This document shows, one piece after another, positions 1-7,617 of a DNA stretch of 46,962 bases. The position numbers and the translations under genes were made by a program. This DNA is from Myxococcota bacterium. GTDB taxonomy: Bacteria > Myxococcota_A > Polyangia > Fen-1088. The notes below the pieces were generated by a model. It was not told where the DNA came from. It did no database searches and saw only the letters and a list, made by a program, of their open reading frames with translations. The first letter of the stretch is position 1. Every line of letters begins with the position of its first letter. Location of the stretch: NCBI GenBank assembly GCA_025934105.1, contig JAICYS010000012.1, forward strand, positions 1 to 46,962. Reading direction: 5' to 3'.

Positions 1-1637
1 CCGCCCGCGCCCGACCGGCCGCCCTGGCCGCCCGCGCCGGTCGCCGGTCCGCCGCCAGCGCCGGCGCCGCCGGTGCCCGGAACGCCGCCGTCGACGGCGC
101 CGGTCATTCCGTTGTTGATGGGCGGCGTGGGAGCCGGCACCGTGCCGCTCTTAGAAAGCTTGAGGGCGTACGCGACCGCCGTGTACGGCTGCGTGCCCGG
201 CAACGTGACGTGCACGCCGCCCGCGTCCTGCGTGAACGGCAGGCTGATCGCCGCGCCGCCGGCCGGCCCGAACAAATAGACCTTGCCCGAGCCGATCGCG
301 AACCGGCTGGGCGTCACCGACGCCAGCGTCACCTGCTTTCCGTTGCCGGGCCAACCCAGCAAGATGGCGTAGACCGCGTCGCCGTCCTTGGACGCCGTGT
401 AACGGACGTCGCTGGCCGTGCCCGCCACCGGCCCCGAGAACGAGCCGCCGCCGATCTTGGTCGGCCCTTCGCCGTAAACGGTCCAGGCCCGCGTGTTGTA
501 AATGGCGGTGCCGAACTGCTTCAGGAACGCCCCGAAGGCGCTCAACAGATCCTTTTGTTGCTGCGGGATCGTTCCGTCCGGCATGGGCGAGATGTTGAGC
601 AACAGGCTGCCGTTCTTGCTGACGTGATCGATGAAGGTGTCGATCTCCTGCTGAGCCGTGTAGTAGCCCATGCCGCTCGTGTAGCACCAGCTGCTGGGGC
701 TGACGGCGTCGTCGGTCAGCCAGAACGGATTCGTGATGTCGCCCGCCCCGCCGCGTTCGTAGTCGTAAACGCAGCACTTGTCGTCGTACCCGTCCTTGTA
801 GGTGGCCACGACCTCTTTGTTCCAGGAGAGCGCGGCGTTGTAGTAGTAGGCCAGGAACTGGAGGCGCATGCTCTCTTGCACCTGCGGCAGGTTGAAATCC
901 TCCCAGATGATGTCGGGCTGAAACTCGTCGACGATCTCCTTCAGCTTGGCGAGCCAGAGCTGGTTCTCGACCGTCGCCCCCTGCTGGCCGTAGAGCAGCT
1001 TCAGCATCGGGTCCGTCTGCTGCGGCACGTACTGGTAGTAGCCGGTGAAGTGGTAGGCGTGGTGCATCGCCATCAGGAACTTCAGTCCCTTCTTGCGAAA
1101 CGCCTCGGCGTGGATGGCAGCCATGTTCAGCTTGGGGCCGTACGCGACGGAGTTCCACGCATTGGCCTTGCTGTCCCACATCGAATAGCCGTCGTGGTGC
1201 TCGGCGACGGGGCCCGCGAACCAGGCGCCGGCGTCGACCAGCATCTGCGCGAACGCGTCGGGGTCCCAGTTCCCGCCGGCCGACGAGAGCTTGGGCGCGA
1301 ACTGCACGAAGTGCCCGCTCTTGTCGTTGGCGCCCGTGATGAACTTGTCGTAGCCCCAGGTCGAGAACGGATCGCCGTAGACGGTGAGGTGGTGGTTGTA
1401 CGCGGGGTCGCTCTTGTTGAACATGTTCCGCGGGTACCATTCGCTCTCGAACGCGGCCGTCCCGAAGGCGCCCCAGTGGAAATAGATCCCGAACTTGGCG
1501 TCCTGGAACCACTCGGGCGCCGGGTTGTGTTGATCGACCGAGGCCCAGCTGGCCGTGTACGAGCCTGCGGCCCGCGCCGACGCGGGGGCCGCGGCGCACA
1601 GCCCCGCGGCGGCGAACACCATCAGATCTTTGCGCAT
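1..1637 (-). CDS. GH29 alpha-L-fucosidase, secreted, 3' end outside window
   Basis: Predicted to remove terminal alpha-L-fucose from glycans by a retaining mechanism, outside the cytoplasm. Starts at ATG 1637 after a GGAG ribosome site, and a signal peptide ends near residue 23 (..ASARA). GH29 signatures are clear: WFQDAKFGIYFHWG near the N-terminus, HHDGYSMWD at H147-H148-D149, and W245-E-D247, where D247 is the expected nucleophile by analogy with W-x-D in GH29. A later NGSLLLNISPMPDG motif follows. The catalytic and beta-sandwich part ends near residue 500, then a Pro/Gly-rich linker (GTGGAGAGGG) runs off the left edge after 545 codons. That linker type normally leads to a MYXO-CTERM-like tail, which cannot be seen here. 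Probably co-transcribed with the LamG lipoprotein 94 bp upstream. Confidence 0.93.
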   Translation of the reverse strand, partial: MRKDLMVFAAAGLCAAAPASARAAGSYTASWASVDQHNPAPEWFQDAKFGIYFHWGAFGTAAFESEWYPRNMFNKSDPAYNHHLTVYGDPFSTWGYDKFITGANDKSGHFVQFAPKLSSAGGNWDPDAFAQMLVDAGAWFAGPVAEHHDGYSMWDSKANAWNSVAYGPKLNMAAIHAEAFRKKGLKFLMAMHHAYHFTGYYQYVPQQTDPMLKLLYGQQGATVENQLWLAKLKEIVDEFQPDIIWEDFNLPQVQESMRLQFLAYYYNAALSWNKEVVATYKDGYDDKCCVYDYERGGAGDITNPFWLTDDAVSPSSWCYTSGMGYYTAQQEIDTFIDHVSKNGSLLLNISPMPDGTIPQQQKDLLSAFGAFLKQFGTAIYNTRAWTVYGEGPTKIGGGSFSGPVAGTASDVRYTASKDGDAVYAILLGWPGNGKQVTLASVTPSRFAIGSGKVYLFGPAGGAAISLPFTQDAGGVHVTLPGTQPYTAVAYALKLSKSGTVPAPTPPINNGMTGAVDGGVPGTGGAGAGGGPATGAGGQGGRSGAG

Positions 1638-1731
1638 GGACACTCCGAGGAAGGGGCGCGGCACTCACCGGCCCCGATCCCCGCCCTTTCTCACGTGAAG
1701 CTGCTGCGAACGCGCCGCTCTTGTGAGGAAT

Positions 1732-2580
1732 TCAGCGGCCGCCGCCGGCGGGCCCAACGGCGGCGGCCGGCCACAGCGCGCCGGCGGCGAGACGCGCGAC
1801 CGCGTCGGGCGCCAGCGCGCGCCGGTACAACATGACGTCCGCCAGCCGGCCCGGCACCAGCTCGGCGACCTTCCCGTCCGGCCCGTTGGCGTTGCCCGCC
1901 AGGACCAGCGGGTTGCTCTCGGCCGCGAACGCGCCGGCGACGGGCGCGCGCGCGACCTGGATGCCGCCGACGTAGAGGCGCGCCTCGGCGCCGTCCCAGG
2001 TGCCGGCCACGTGAACCCAGGCGCCGAGCGGCGCCGCCGCGGAATCCGTGAGGTAGACCAGCTGCGACGGCGTGGTGACGTACAACGCCGGCTGCTGCAT
2101 CGGATTGATCGACAGGTGATAGAGCTGCCCGAAGCCGCTGCCGATCTGGCGCGAGATCGCCGTCGCGAAGTCGGTGTTGGCGTGTTCGAGGTAGATCCAA
2201 GCCGCCACGGTCATCTGGTTCGTGATCGAGTCGAGCGACGACGAGTCGGCGACCTCGACGTGCCCCTTGCCCTGGACGGCCAGCGCGGTGCTTTCCGGGC
2301 CGCCCGCCACCCAGGCGCCCGCCCGATCGAGGTCGACCAGGGTCCCGTCGTTGCCCCACGAAGACCAATCGCGCGCCGTGGCGCTGCCGGGGCCGTCGTC
2401 GAGGCGCCAGTAGCCGACCAGCCCGTCGAGCAGCCCCGGCCCGCAGCCCGTTGCGCCGTCGCCGGCGCACGGATACGGATCGACCGCCACGATCGGCCTG
2501 GCCGAGCAGCCGCCCGCGGACGCCAGCGCCACCAGGACCAGCAACCTCCGGGAACTAGAGGCGCGCACGGAGCCCACCAC
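1732..2580 (-). CDS. LamG-like (concanavalin A-fold) lipoprotein
   Basis: A 282-residue lipoprotein with lipobox LASAGGC at about residues 19-25, followed by one LamG-like/Laminin_G_3 jelly-roll domain (about residues 50-265). Typical elements are GLVGYWRLDDG, then WGNDGTLVD, MTVAAWIYLEH and GAWVHVAGTWDGAEARLYV. Such domains bind carbohydrates or proteins, and no catalytic residues are apparent. It lies 94 bp upstream of the fucosidase on the same strand, so a carbohydrate-binding accessory role at the cell surface is a reasonable inference. The start is uncertain: GTG 2580 and the adjacent in-frame GTG codons all leave a usable lipoprotein signal, and no strong ribosome site separates them. 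Confidence 0.82.
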   Translation of the reverse strand: MVGSVRASSSRRLLVLVALASAGGCSARPIVAVDPYPCAGDGATGCGPGLLDGLVGYWRLDDGPGSATARDWSSWGNDGTLVDLDRAGAWVAGGPESTALAVQGKGHVEVADSSSLDSITNQMTVAAWIYLEHANTDFATAISRQIGSGFGQLYHLSINPMQQPALYVTTPSQLVYLTDSAAAPLGAWVHVAGTWDGAEARLYVGGIQVARAPVAGAFAAESNPLVLAGNANGPDGKVAELVPGRLADVMLYRRALAPDAVARLAAGALWPAAAVGPAGGGR

Positions 2581-2805
2581 GAATGAAGACGCCCACTCGG
2601 TTCATGCTGGCATACCGGCGGCGGCGGGCGGCGTTTGTGTCGAAAGTGACGGCGCCCGGCGCACGAAATGAACGAACGGCCCGCGGCGCGCCCGCGGCTG
2701 CTCCATCGTTCCCCGCTCCCGCCGACCGCGACCGGCGACCCGACAGGATGCCTGCCGGAAAGTTTAACAATTCCGGGCTCGGAGTTGCAGACATGGGAAC
2801 CTGCC

Positions 2806-4242
2806 ATGATCAGACCCCGCAGCGTATTCATCACATGTTTGGCGGCTTGCCTTGGCCTGGCGCTTGCGCCGGCCGCGGAGGCGGCTTCCCTGCAAAAAGT
2901 CACGGGCTGGGGAGGCGCCGGACTGCCCTCGGACGTGTCGATGTACATCTACGTCCCGACCAACGTCGTCTCCAGCCCGCCCGTCCTGGCGCTAATCCAC
3001 TACTGCGGGGGGTCGGCCCCCTCCGTCTTCAGCCAGGCCCAAGGGGGCGGCCTGGTCGGCGCCGCCGACAAGTACGGCTTCATCATGGTCGTCCCCGACA
3101 ACGGCGGCCGCTGCTGGGACGTCGAGTCGAACAAGGCGTGGACGCGCAGCGGCGGCGGCGACAGCGACGCGATCAAGCAGATGGTCACGTACGCCATCAG
3201 CCAGCACAACGGAAACGCGAAGCGCGTTTACTCCACCGGCGATTCGTCGGGAGCCATGATGACGGAGCTCTTGATGGCGCTTTATCCCGACGTCTTCGTC
3301 GGGGGCTCGGCGTTCGCCGGGATGCCGGCCGGGTGCCGGGGCTCCGGCGAATCCAGCACCGCCACGGGCTACAGCGGCGCCTGCGCCAGCGGCAGCGTCA
3401 CGCACACCGGCGCCGAGTGGGGAGCCATCGTGGACATGATGGACCCCGGATACACCGGTCATCGCCCGCGGCTTCAGCTGTTTCACGGAAGCGCGGACAC
3501 GACCATCCACCCGCCGAACTTCACCCAGGCCATCGTCGAATGGAGTGACGTGCTGGGGTTGAACACCGACCCCAACACCACGACGACCGTGACGCTGGGG
3601 CAGCACCAGGCGACGCGACAACAGTGGCAGAACGCCTGCGGCTTCGTGGTGCTGGATGCGTTCCTGTCGATGGGCGGCGACCACGGTCCGTCGGATGCGC
3701 TGTTCAATTCGTCGTTCGTCGTCCCGTTCTTGGGCCTGGACCAGACCGGCGCGGTCGATCCGGAGATCGCCAAGTGCGGCGGCGGCGGGGGCGGGGGTGC
3801 CACCGGAACGGGCGGCGCCGCCGGCGGGCGAGGCCAAGGCGGCGGTCCGGGCGGGACCGGCGGGGCCGGAGGATCCGGCGGCGGCGGGGGCATGGCGCAA
3901 ACGGGCGGACACAGCGGGGCCGGCGGGACTCCGGGCACGGGGGGCGCGACGGCGACGGGCGGGGTCCAGGGAACCGGCGGGCAGATCGCCAGCACCGGCG
4001 GGACGACCGGCAGCGGCGGCACCACCACCGCCACCGGCGGAAGCGCGGCGACCGGCTCGGGCGGGGAAACCGGTACCGGCGGCGGAAGCGCGGACACCGG
4101 CGGCTCCGACTCGAGCGGCTGCAGCTGCGTGGTGGCGGGCGGATCCGCGACCTCGCGCGCCGGCCTGGCGCTGGGGCTCGCGTTCGCGCTCTTGGCGTTC
4201 CGGCGGCGGCTCAGGCCCGCGAAGCGCCGTCCGCGCATCTGA
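2806..4242 (+). CDS. CE1 / PHB-depolymerase-family esterase with MYXO-CTERM-like tail
   Basis: Secreted alpha/beta-hydrolase of the PHB depolymerase / carbohydrate esterase 1 group (acetylxylan or feruloyl esterase-like). ATG 2806 gives a 478-residue protein with a signal peptide ending ..PAAEAA. In-frame codons further upstream would bury that signal, so they were not used. The catalytic Ser is S147 in GDSSGAM and the His is probably H293 in GGDHGPSD; LALIHYCGG is the likely oxyanion strand. Residues 325 to about 435 are a Gly/Thr/Ala-rich linker. A short C439-S-C441 motif, a hydrophobic helix and an Arg/Lys cluster follow, as in MYXO-CTERM surface-sorting tails. Linkage to the fucosidase and xylanases suggests hemicellulose deacetylation or deferuloylation; PHB itself is less likely but not excluded. 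Confidence 0.87.
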   Translation: MIRPRSVFITCLAACLGLALAPAAEAASLQKVTGWGGAGLPSDVSMYIYVPTNVVSSPPVLALIHYCGGSAPSVFSQAQGGGLVGAADKYGFIMVVPDNGGRCWDVESNKAWTRSGGGDSDAIKQMVTYAISQHNGNAKRVYSTGDSSGAMMTELLMALYPDVFVGGSAFAGMPAGCRGSGESSTATGYSGACASGSVTHTGAEWGAIVDMMDPGYTGHRPRLQLFHGSADTTIHPPNFTQAIVEWSDVLGLNTDPNTTTTVTLGQHQATRQQWQNACGFVVLDAFLSMGGDHGPSDALFNSSFVVPFLGLDQTGAVDPEIAKCGGGGGGGATGTGGAAGGRGQGGGPGGTGGAGGSGGGGGMAQTGGHSGAGGTPGTGGATATGGVQGTGGQIASTGGTTGSGGTTTATGGSAATGSGGETGTGGGSADTGGSDSSGCSCVVAGGSATSRAGLALGLAFALLAFRRRLRPAKRRPRI

Positions 4243-4576
4243 TCGGCGCGCCCGGCGCGTCTGGATTCGTCACCCCGGGAGGGTCGCGCACCGCGCGGCC
4301 TCGCGAACGGAGTGACAATTTCATTCGGGACCCGACAATCACGTTCGGGCCCGGGGAGCCATGCCGGCGGCGTCGTTGGGACGGGGACCTCCGACGGCGC
4401 CGCCGGCAGATCGTTGGCGCCGCCCCGGGAGCGCGGGCTGAGCACGGCGAACGCCGTCGTCCGGGCGCCCGCCCCTGCCGCCCTCAGCCGCGCACCGGCA
4501 ATGACCGTCGCCGAGCTCACCGGCGCGGCCGGGCGGGCCAGCGCGCCTCGTTCGCGGGGGTGGGGGCCGCCACCCG
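4243..4576. other. Gene-free stretch with a 20-bp tandem repeat
   Basis: This separates the 3' ends of the CE1 esterase (plus strand) and the truncated esterase (minus strand). I recognise no coding homology on either strand. The only structure seen is a two-copy direct repeat with exact 20-bp spacing at 4314-4353: GACAAT and TTCGGG blocks recur at 4314 and 4334. Confidence 0.5.
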
Positions 4577-5137
4577 TCAGAACTGGGACAGGAACGGCCA
4601 GACCTCCGACGGCGTCCACGACACGCTTTGCCCGGAGTCCGTGGGCGAAGCGGTGTGCGGCCCGCTGAAGGAACACCAGATGACGGGGTCTCCGGCCGCG
4701 CAGCCTTTGTATGCCGCGCAGACGTGACCCCCGGTGGGCGCGGTGGGCAAGCTCTCGATCGCGCGCCCGTCCCACTTCGCGAACGCGTCGGTCTGCGTCG
4801 CCTGCGAGTTGCCGCTGACGTCGTGCAATCCCAGCGACCCGAGGTACGGAATCGGCTGGCAGGTCGACGGAGCGGTCGGGCCGCCGCGCGAGGGCCCAAC
4901 GGCGGCGCGGAAGACGCCGGGACGCGTGCACGCCAACACGGCGATCATCGCGCCGCCCTGGCTGAACCCTTCCAGCTCGACGCGCGAGGTGTCGATGCAA
5001 AGATCGGCCTTGACCGTCTTCAAGATCTCGTCGACGAACGCCGTGTCCGAGGTGGCGTCCCAGATGCCGCCGTTGGCCGCCGAGGGAGCGACGAAGATGG
5101 TGCCGTTCTTGGACAGATCGAACAGCCCGAAGTGCGA
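4577..5137 (-). pseudogene. 5'-truncated PHB-depolymerase/feruloyl-esterase-like gene
   Basis: The reading frame is open from a stop codon at 5138-5140 to the natural stop at 4577, about 187 codons. It reads FGLFDLSKNGTIFVAPSAAN, continues through the nucleophile elbow GFSQGGAM, and ends in a complete C-terminus (SWTPSEVWPFLSQF). No start codon with a ribosome site, no signal peptide and no oxyanion-hole segment remain, so the 5' third of a roughly 300-residue secreted esterase has been lost. A TTG at 5023 could start a shorter product, but it would cut into the core strand before the catalytic Ser. It is related to, but clearly diverged from, the intact esterase at 2806-4242. I call it a remnant. 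Confidence 0.75.
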
Positions 5138-5458
5138 TCAACGACCAGCCCGCCATGCTGATTGACCTGGCTTGGATCACGGCGGCTGCTGTATCAAAGC
5201 GGCGCGACGGGACCTTCGGCATGACCGCTGGCTTCGGTATTACTGGATGGGCGACACCAAACCGCGCGCCCATTTCTTCGGCCCGAGCCGCACCTCCTGC
5301 ACAGATTCACGCGTGACGGTCATGCGGGACATCTCCCTGACCCAGTAATCGTCCCGGCTTCCGGGGGCGCGCAGGATCCGCATTTTCACGGCTCAGGCGC
5401 GACATTTGCTGTCACCTCAAGTCCAGTGACCACTCTGGGCGGGTGGGAGGAGGACAGC
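5138..5458. other. Decayed gene-free patch next to truncated esterase
   Basis: The stretch lies between the esterase breakpoint and the cytochrome gene. Short open frames exist on both strands, for example a plus-strand fragment ending near 5347 containing RYYWMGDTKPRAHFFGPS. None has a start plus ribosome site or a family I can name. By eye the base composition is less GC-rich than the flanks. It is best read as remnants of lost genes plus the upstream region of the cytochrome gene. Confidence 0.4.
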
Positions 5459-6679
5459 ATGCGCAAGTCACGAACGATCTGGGGGACGGCGGTGATGGGG
5501 GGCCTGGTGGGGTTGACGGGCGCTGCCGGAGGCTGCGGCAACGACAGCCAGACGCCGACCATCAACGCCGCGCAGGCGATGCAGGGACAAGACATCTTCC
5601 GGTCCGACACCTTCGGCGACGAGACATTCTGGACCGATACGCTGCACCTCAACGAGGTGATCCAGTCGGCGGTCGATCCGACCACCGCCTTGAAGGTGGG
5701 CTTGAAGGTGGACGCGGACGCCCTGCCGGCCGACGTGGTGGCCGGCGTCCAGGACGGCTCGATCAGCTTGACTGACCCGGCGACGACGGTGGCGTTGTTG
5801 AAGCTGGGCGCGGTGGTCGGCGTCAAGGGGACCGTCGAGAACGTGAACGGCACCGACACGCTCACGCACGTCGGCATCACGTGCGCGCTCTGCCATTCGA
5901 CCGTCGACGATTCGTTCATGCCGGGCATCGGCAAGCGGCTGGACGCCTGGCCCAACACCAGCTTGAATCCGGGCGCGATCATCGCGCTGTCGCCGGCGCT
6001 GACCGCCGACCAGAAGGCCGTTTACAACTCGTGGGGCCCCGGCAAATACGACCCGCGTTACAACCAAGACGGCCTGAACGGCCCGGTCGTGATCCCACCC
6101 GCTTACGGTCTGCTCGGACTCAACAAGGTGACGGTCACCGGCGACGGCGATCAACTGGAGTACTGGAACCGCTACGTCGCCGTCACCCAGATGGGCGGCC
6201 ACGGCACGTTCATGGAGCCGCGCACCGGCGTGAACGTCACCAACGGGACCGACGACCTCGTCTCGTCCCAATTGCCGGCGCTGCAAGAATATCAGTTGAG
6301 CATCCCGGCCCCGCCCCCGCCGGCGGGGAGCTTCGACCAGGCGGCCGCCGACCGCGGTAAGATGGTGTTCGAAGGGCCTGGCAAGTGCGCCACCTGCCAC
6401 AGCGGCAGCTTGTTCACCGACGCCAACAGCCGTCTGCACGACCCGAGCGAGGTGGTCAGCGAGCCCGAACCAAACGGCGAGCCGAGCTACGCCTCGCGCA
6501 GCGCCACCAAGAAATACCGGACCGCGCCGCTGCGAGGTGTTTGGCAGCATCCGCCGTACTTCCACAACGGCACGGCGCCCACGTTGGAGGCGGTGGTGGA
6601 GACCTACGACTCGAGAAAGTCGCTGGGGCTTTCGGCCGATCAGAAGGCCGATCTGGTTCAGTACCTCAAGTCCCTTTGA
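5459..6679 (+). CDS. Di-heme c-type cytochrome lipoprotein (MauG/CcpA-like C-terminus)
   Basis: A 406-residue lipoprotein with two c-type heme sites: C142-ALC-H146 and C310-ATC-H314. ATG 5459 is preceded by a strong GGGAGGAGG ribosome site, and the lipobox is LTGAAGGC. The C-terminal part (RTAPLRGVWQHPPYFHNG, then TLEAVVETYDSR) matches the segment after the second heme in MauG/cytochrome-c-peroxidase relatives. The N-terminal half differs from classical CcpA, so the substrate is unknown. It should sit in the periplasm or outer membrane and move electrons or oxidise a substrate. It is followed by an ECF sigma factor and a secreted multicopper oxidase on the same strand, so a shared redox role is possible but unproven. 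Confidence 0.85.
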   Translation: MRKSRTIWGTAVMGGLVGLTGAAGGCGNDSQTPTINAAQAMQGQDIFRSDTFGDETFWTDTLHLNEVIQSAVDPTTALKVGLKVDADALPADVVAGVQDGSISLTDPATTVALLKLGAVVGVKGTVENVNGTDTLTHVGITCALCHSTVDDSFMPGIGKRLDAWPNTSLNPGAIIALSPALTADQKAVYNSWGPGKYDPRYNQDGLNGPVVIPPAYGLLGLNKVTVTGDGDQLEYWNRYVAVTQMGGHGTFMEPRTGVNVTNGTDDLVSSQLPALQEYQLSIPAPPPPAGSFDQAAADRGKMVFEGPGKCATCHSGSLFTDANSRLHDPSEVVSEPEPNGEPSYASRSATKKYRTAPLRGVWQHPPYFHNGTAPTLEAVVETYDSRKSLGLSADQKADLVQYLKSL

Positions 6680-6812
6680 CGGGGGGCAAGCCGCATTTGC
6701 GGCCCTCCGCCACATTCGCGCACTAATTCTTTGCGCGCGGACGCCTGCTCCGCCGGCCTGAGCCGACTCCCTATGAACTGGGTCCGCAGGACCCCGTACG
6801 GCCGGCGGAAGG

Positions 6813-7370
6813 ATGGCGTCCTCGCAGAACAGCCGAGGGGGGGCTTGGGGGGGCCTCGACTCGTTTCACACCGTCACGCAGGTGGTCGGTGCGGTCGTGC
6901 GCCGTCTGGTCGGCGCGCGCGACCCCGAGTACGAAGACCTGGTGCAGTCGTCGTTGTTGAGCGTGGTGGCGACGCTGAGCGCGGGGCGCTTTCGCGGCGA
7001 GTGCTCCGACGACGGGTGGGCGGCGGTGATTGCCCGCAACGTCACCGTCAACGCCATCCGGGCGCGCATGCGCGAGCGGCGGGTGTTCATCGCGCCGGCC
7101 GGGCAAGACGCTGAAGACGGCGCGTCGGAGCTGCGCGATCCGGCGCTGGGACCCGAGCGCCTGACCGAGATCCGGCGGCAGCTCGATCGCGCGCAGCGGG
7201 CCCTGCTGTCCGTCGGCGCGGACAAGGGCAGCGTCGTCTATCTTCACGACATCCTCGGTCACAGCCTGACGGAGATCGCCGCCGCGACGGGAACGTCGCT
7301 CGCGGCGGCGCAATCGCGGCTGGTGCGCGGGCGGCGCGAGGTCCTCGAAGCGCTCGGCGACGAGAGCTGA
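6813..7370 (+). CDS. ECF-like RNA polymerase sigma factor
   Basis: 185 residues with sigma-70 region 2 (about 35-90: EDLVQSSLLSVVATL, then WAAVIARNVTVNAIRAR) and region 4 (about 125-180: LLSVGADKGSVVYLHDILGHSLTEIAAATG, with the helix-turn-helix in SLTEIAAATGTSLAAAQSRL). It would direct RNA polymerase to a small regulon. No anti-sigma factor gene is recognisable beside it. ATG 6813 has a GGAAGG stretch immediately against it, which is too close for ideal spacing, so an in-frame internal GTG is an alternative start. The tandem multicopper oxidase 247 bp downstream is an obvious candidate target. A 10-bp duplication (CGAGAGCTGA) spans the stop codon. Confidence 0.85.
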   Translation: MASSQNSRGGAWGGLDSFHTVTQVVGAVVRRLVGARDPEYEDLVQSSLLSVVATLSAGRFRGECSDDGWAAVIARNVTVNAIRARMRERRVFIAPAGQDAEDGASELRDPALGPERLTEIRRQLDRAQRALLSVGADKGSVVYLHDILGHSLTEIAAATGTSLAAAQSRLVRGRREVLEALGDES

Positions 7371-7617
7371 CGAGAGCTGACGCGCCGACCAGCAGCCGGC
7401 GCTCCGGTCGGACGGCGCCACGCCAGGCCGCCGGCGGACAGGCCGCGCCCGGCAGCTTCGCTTCCCGCGCCGCCTCGCGCGGATCTGCCGCGCTCGCCCG
7501 CGAATGGCGCCGAGACGGAGCGCGATCGACGCCAGCCTTGCCTGCTCGCGGCCAGCTCCAGCGACTGACTTGCCACGCGCGACGCCGGGCAAGGCGCGCA
7601 CGATCAAGGAGGCGCTC

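Noticed and set aside
3778..4110. GGCGGxxCC-type DNA repeats (also in GH5, GH11, GH30 and GH29 genes)
   Set aside because: They encode Gly-rich protein linkers and are not independent DNA repeats or CRISPR.
5165..5347. Short plus-strand frame containing RYYWMGDTKPRAHFFG
   Set aside because: No start or ribosome site and no family recognised; kept only as part of the decayed patch.
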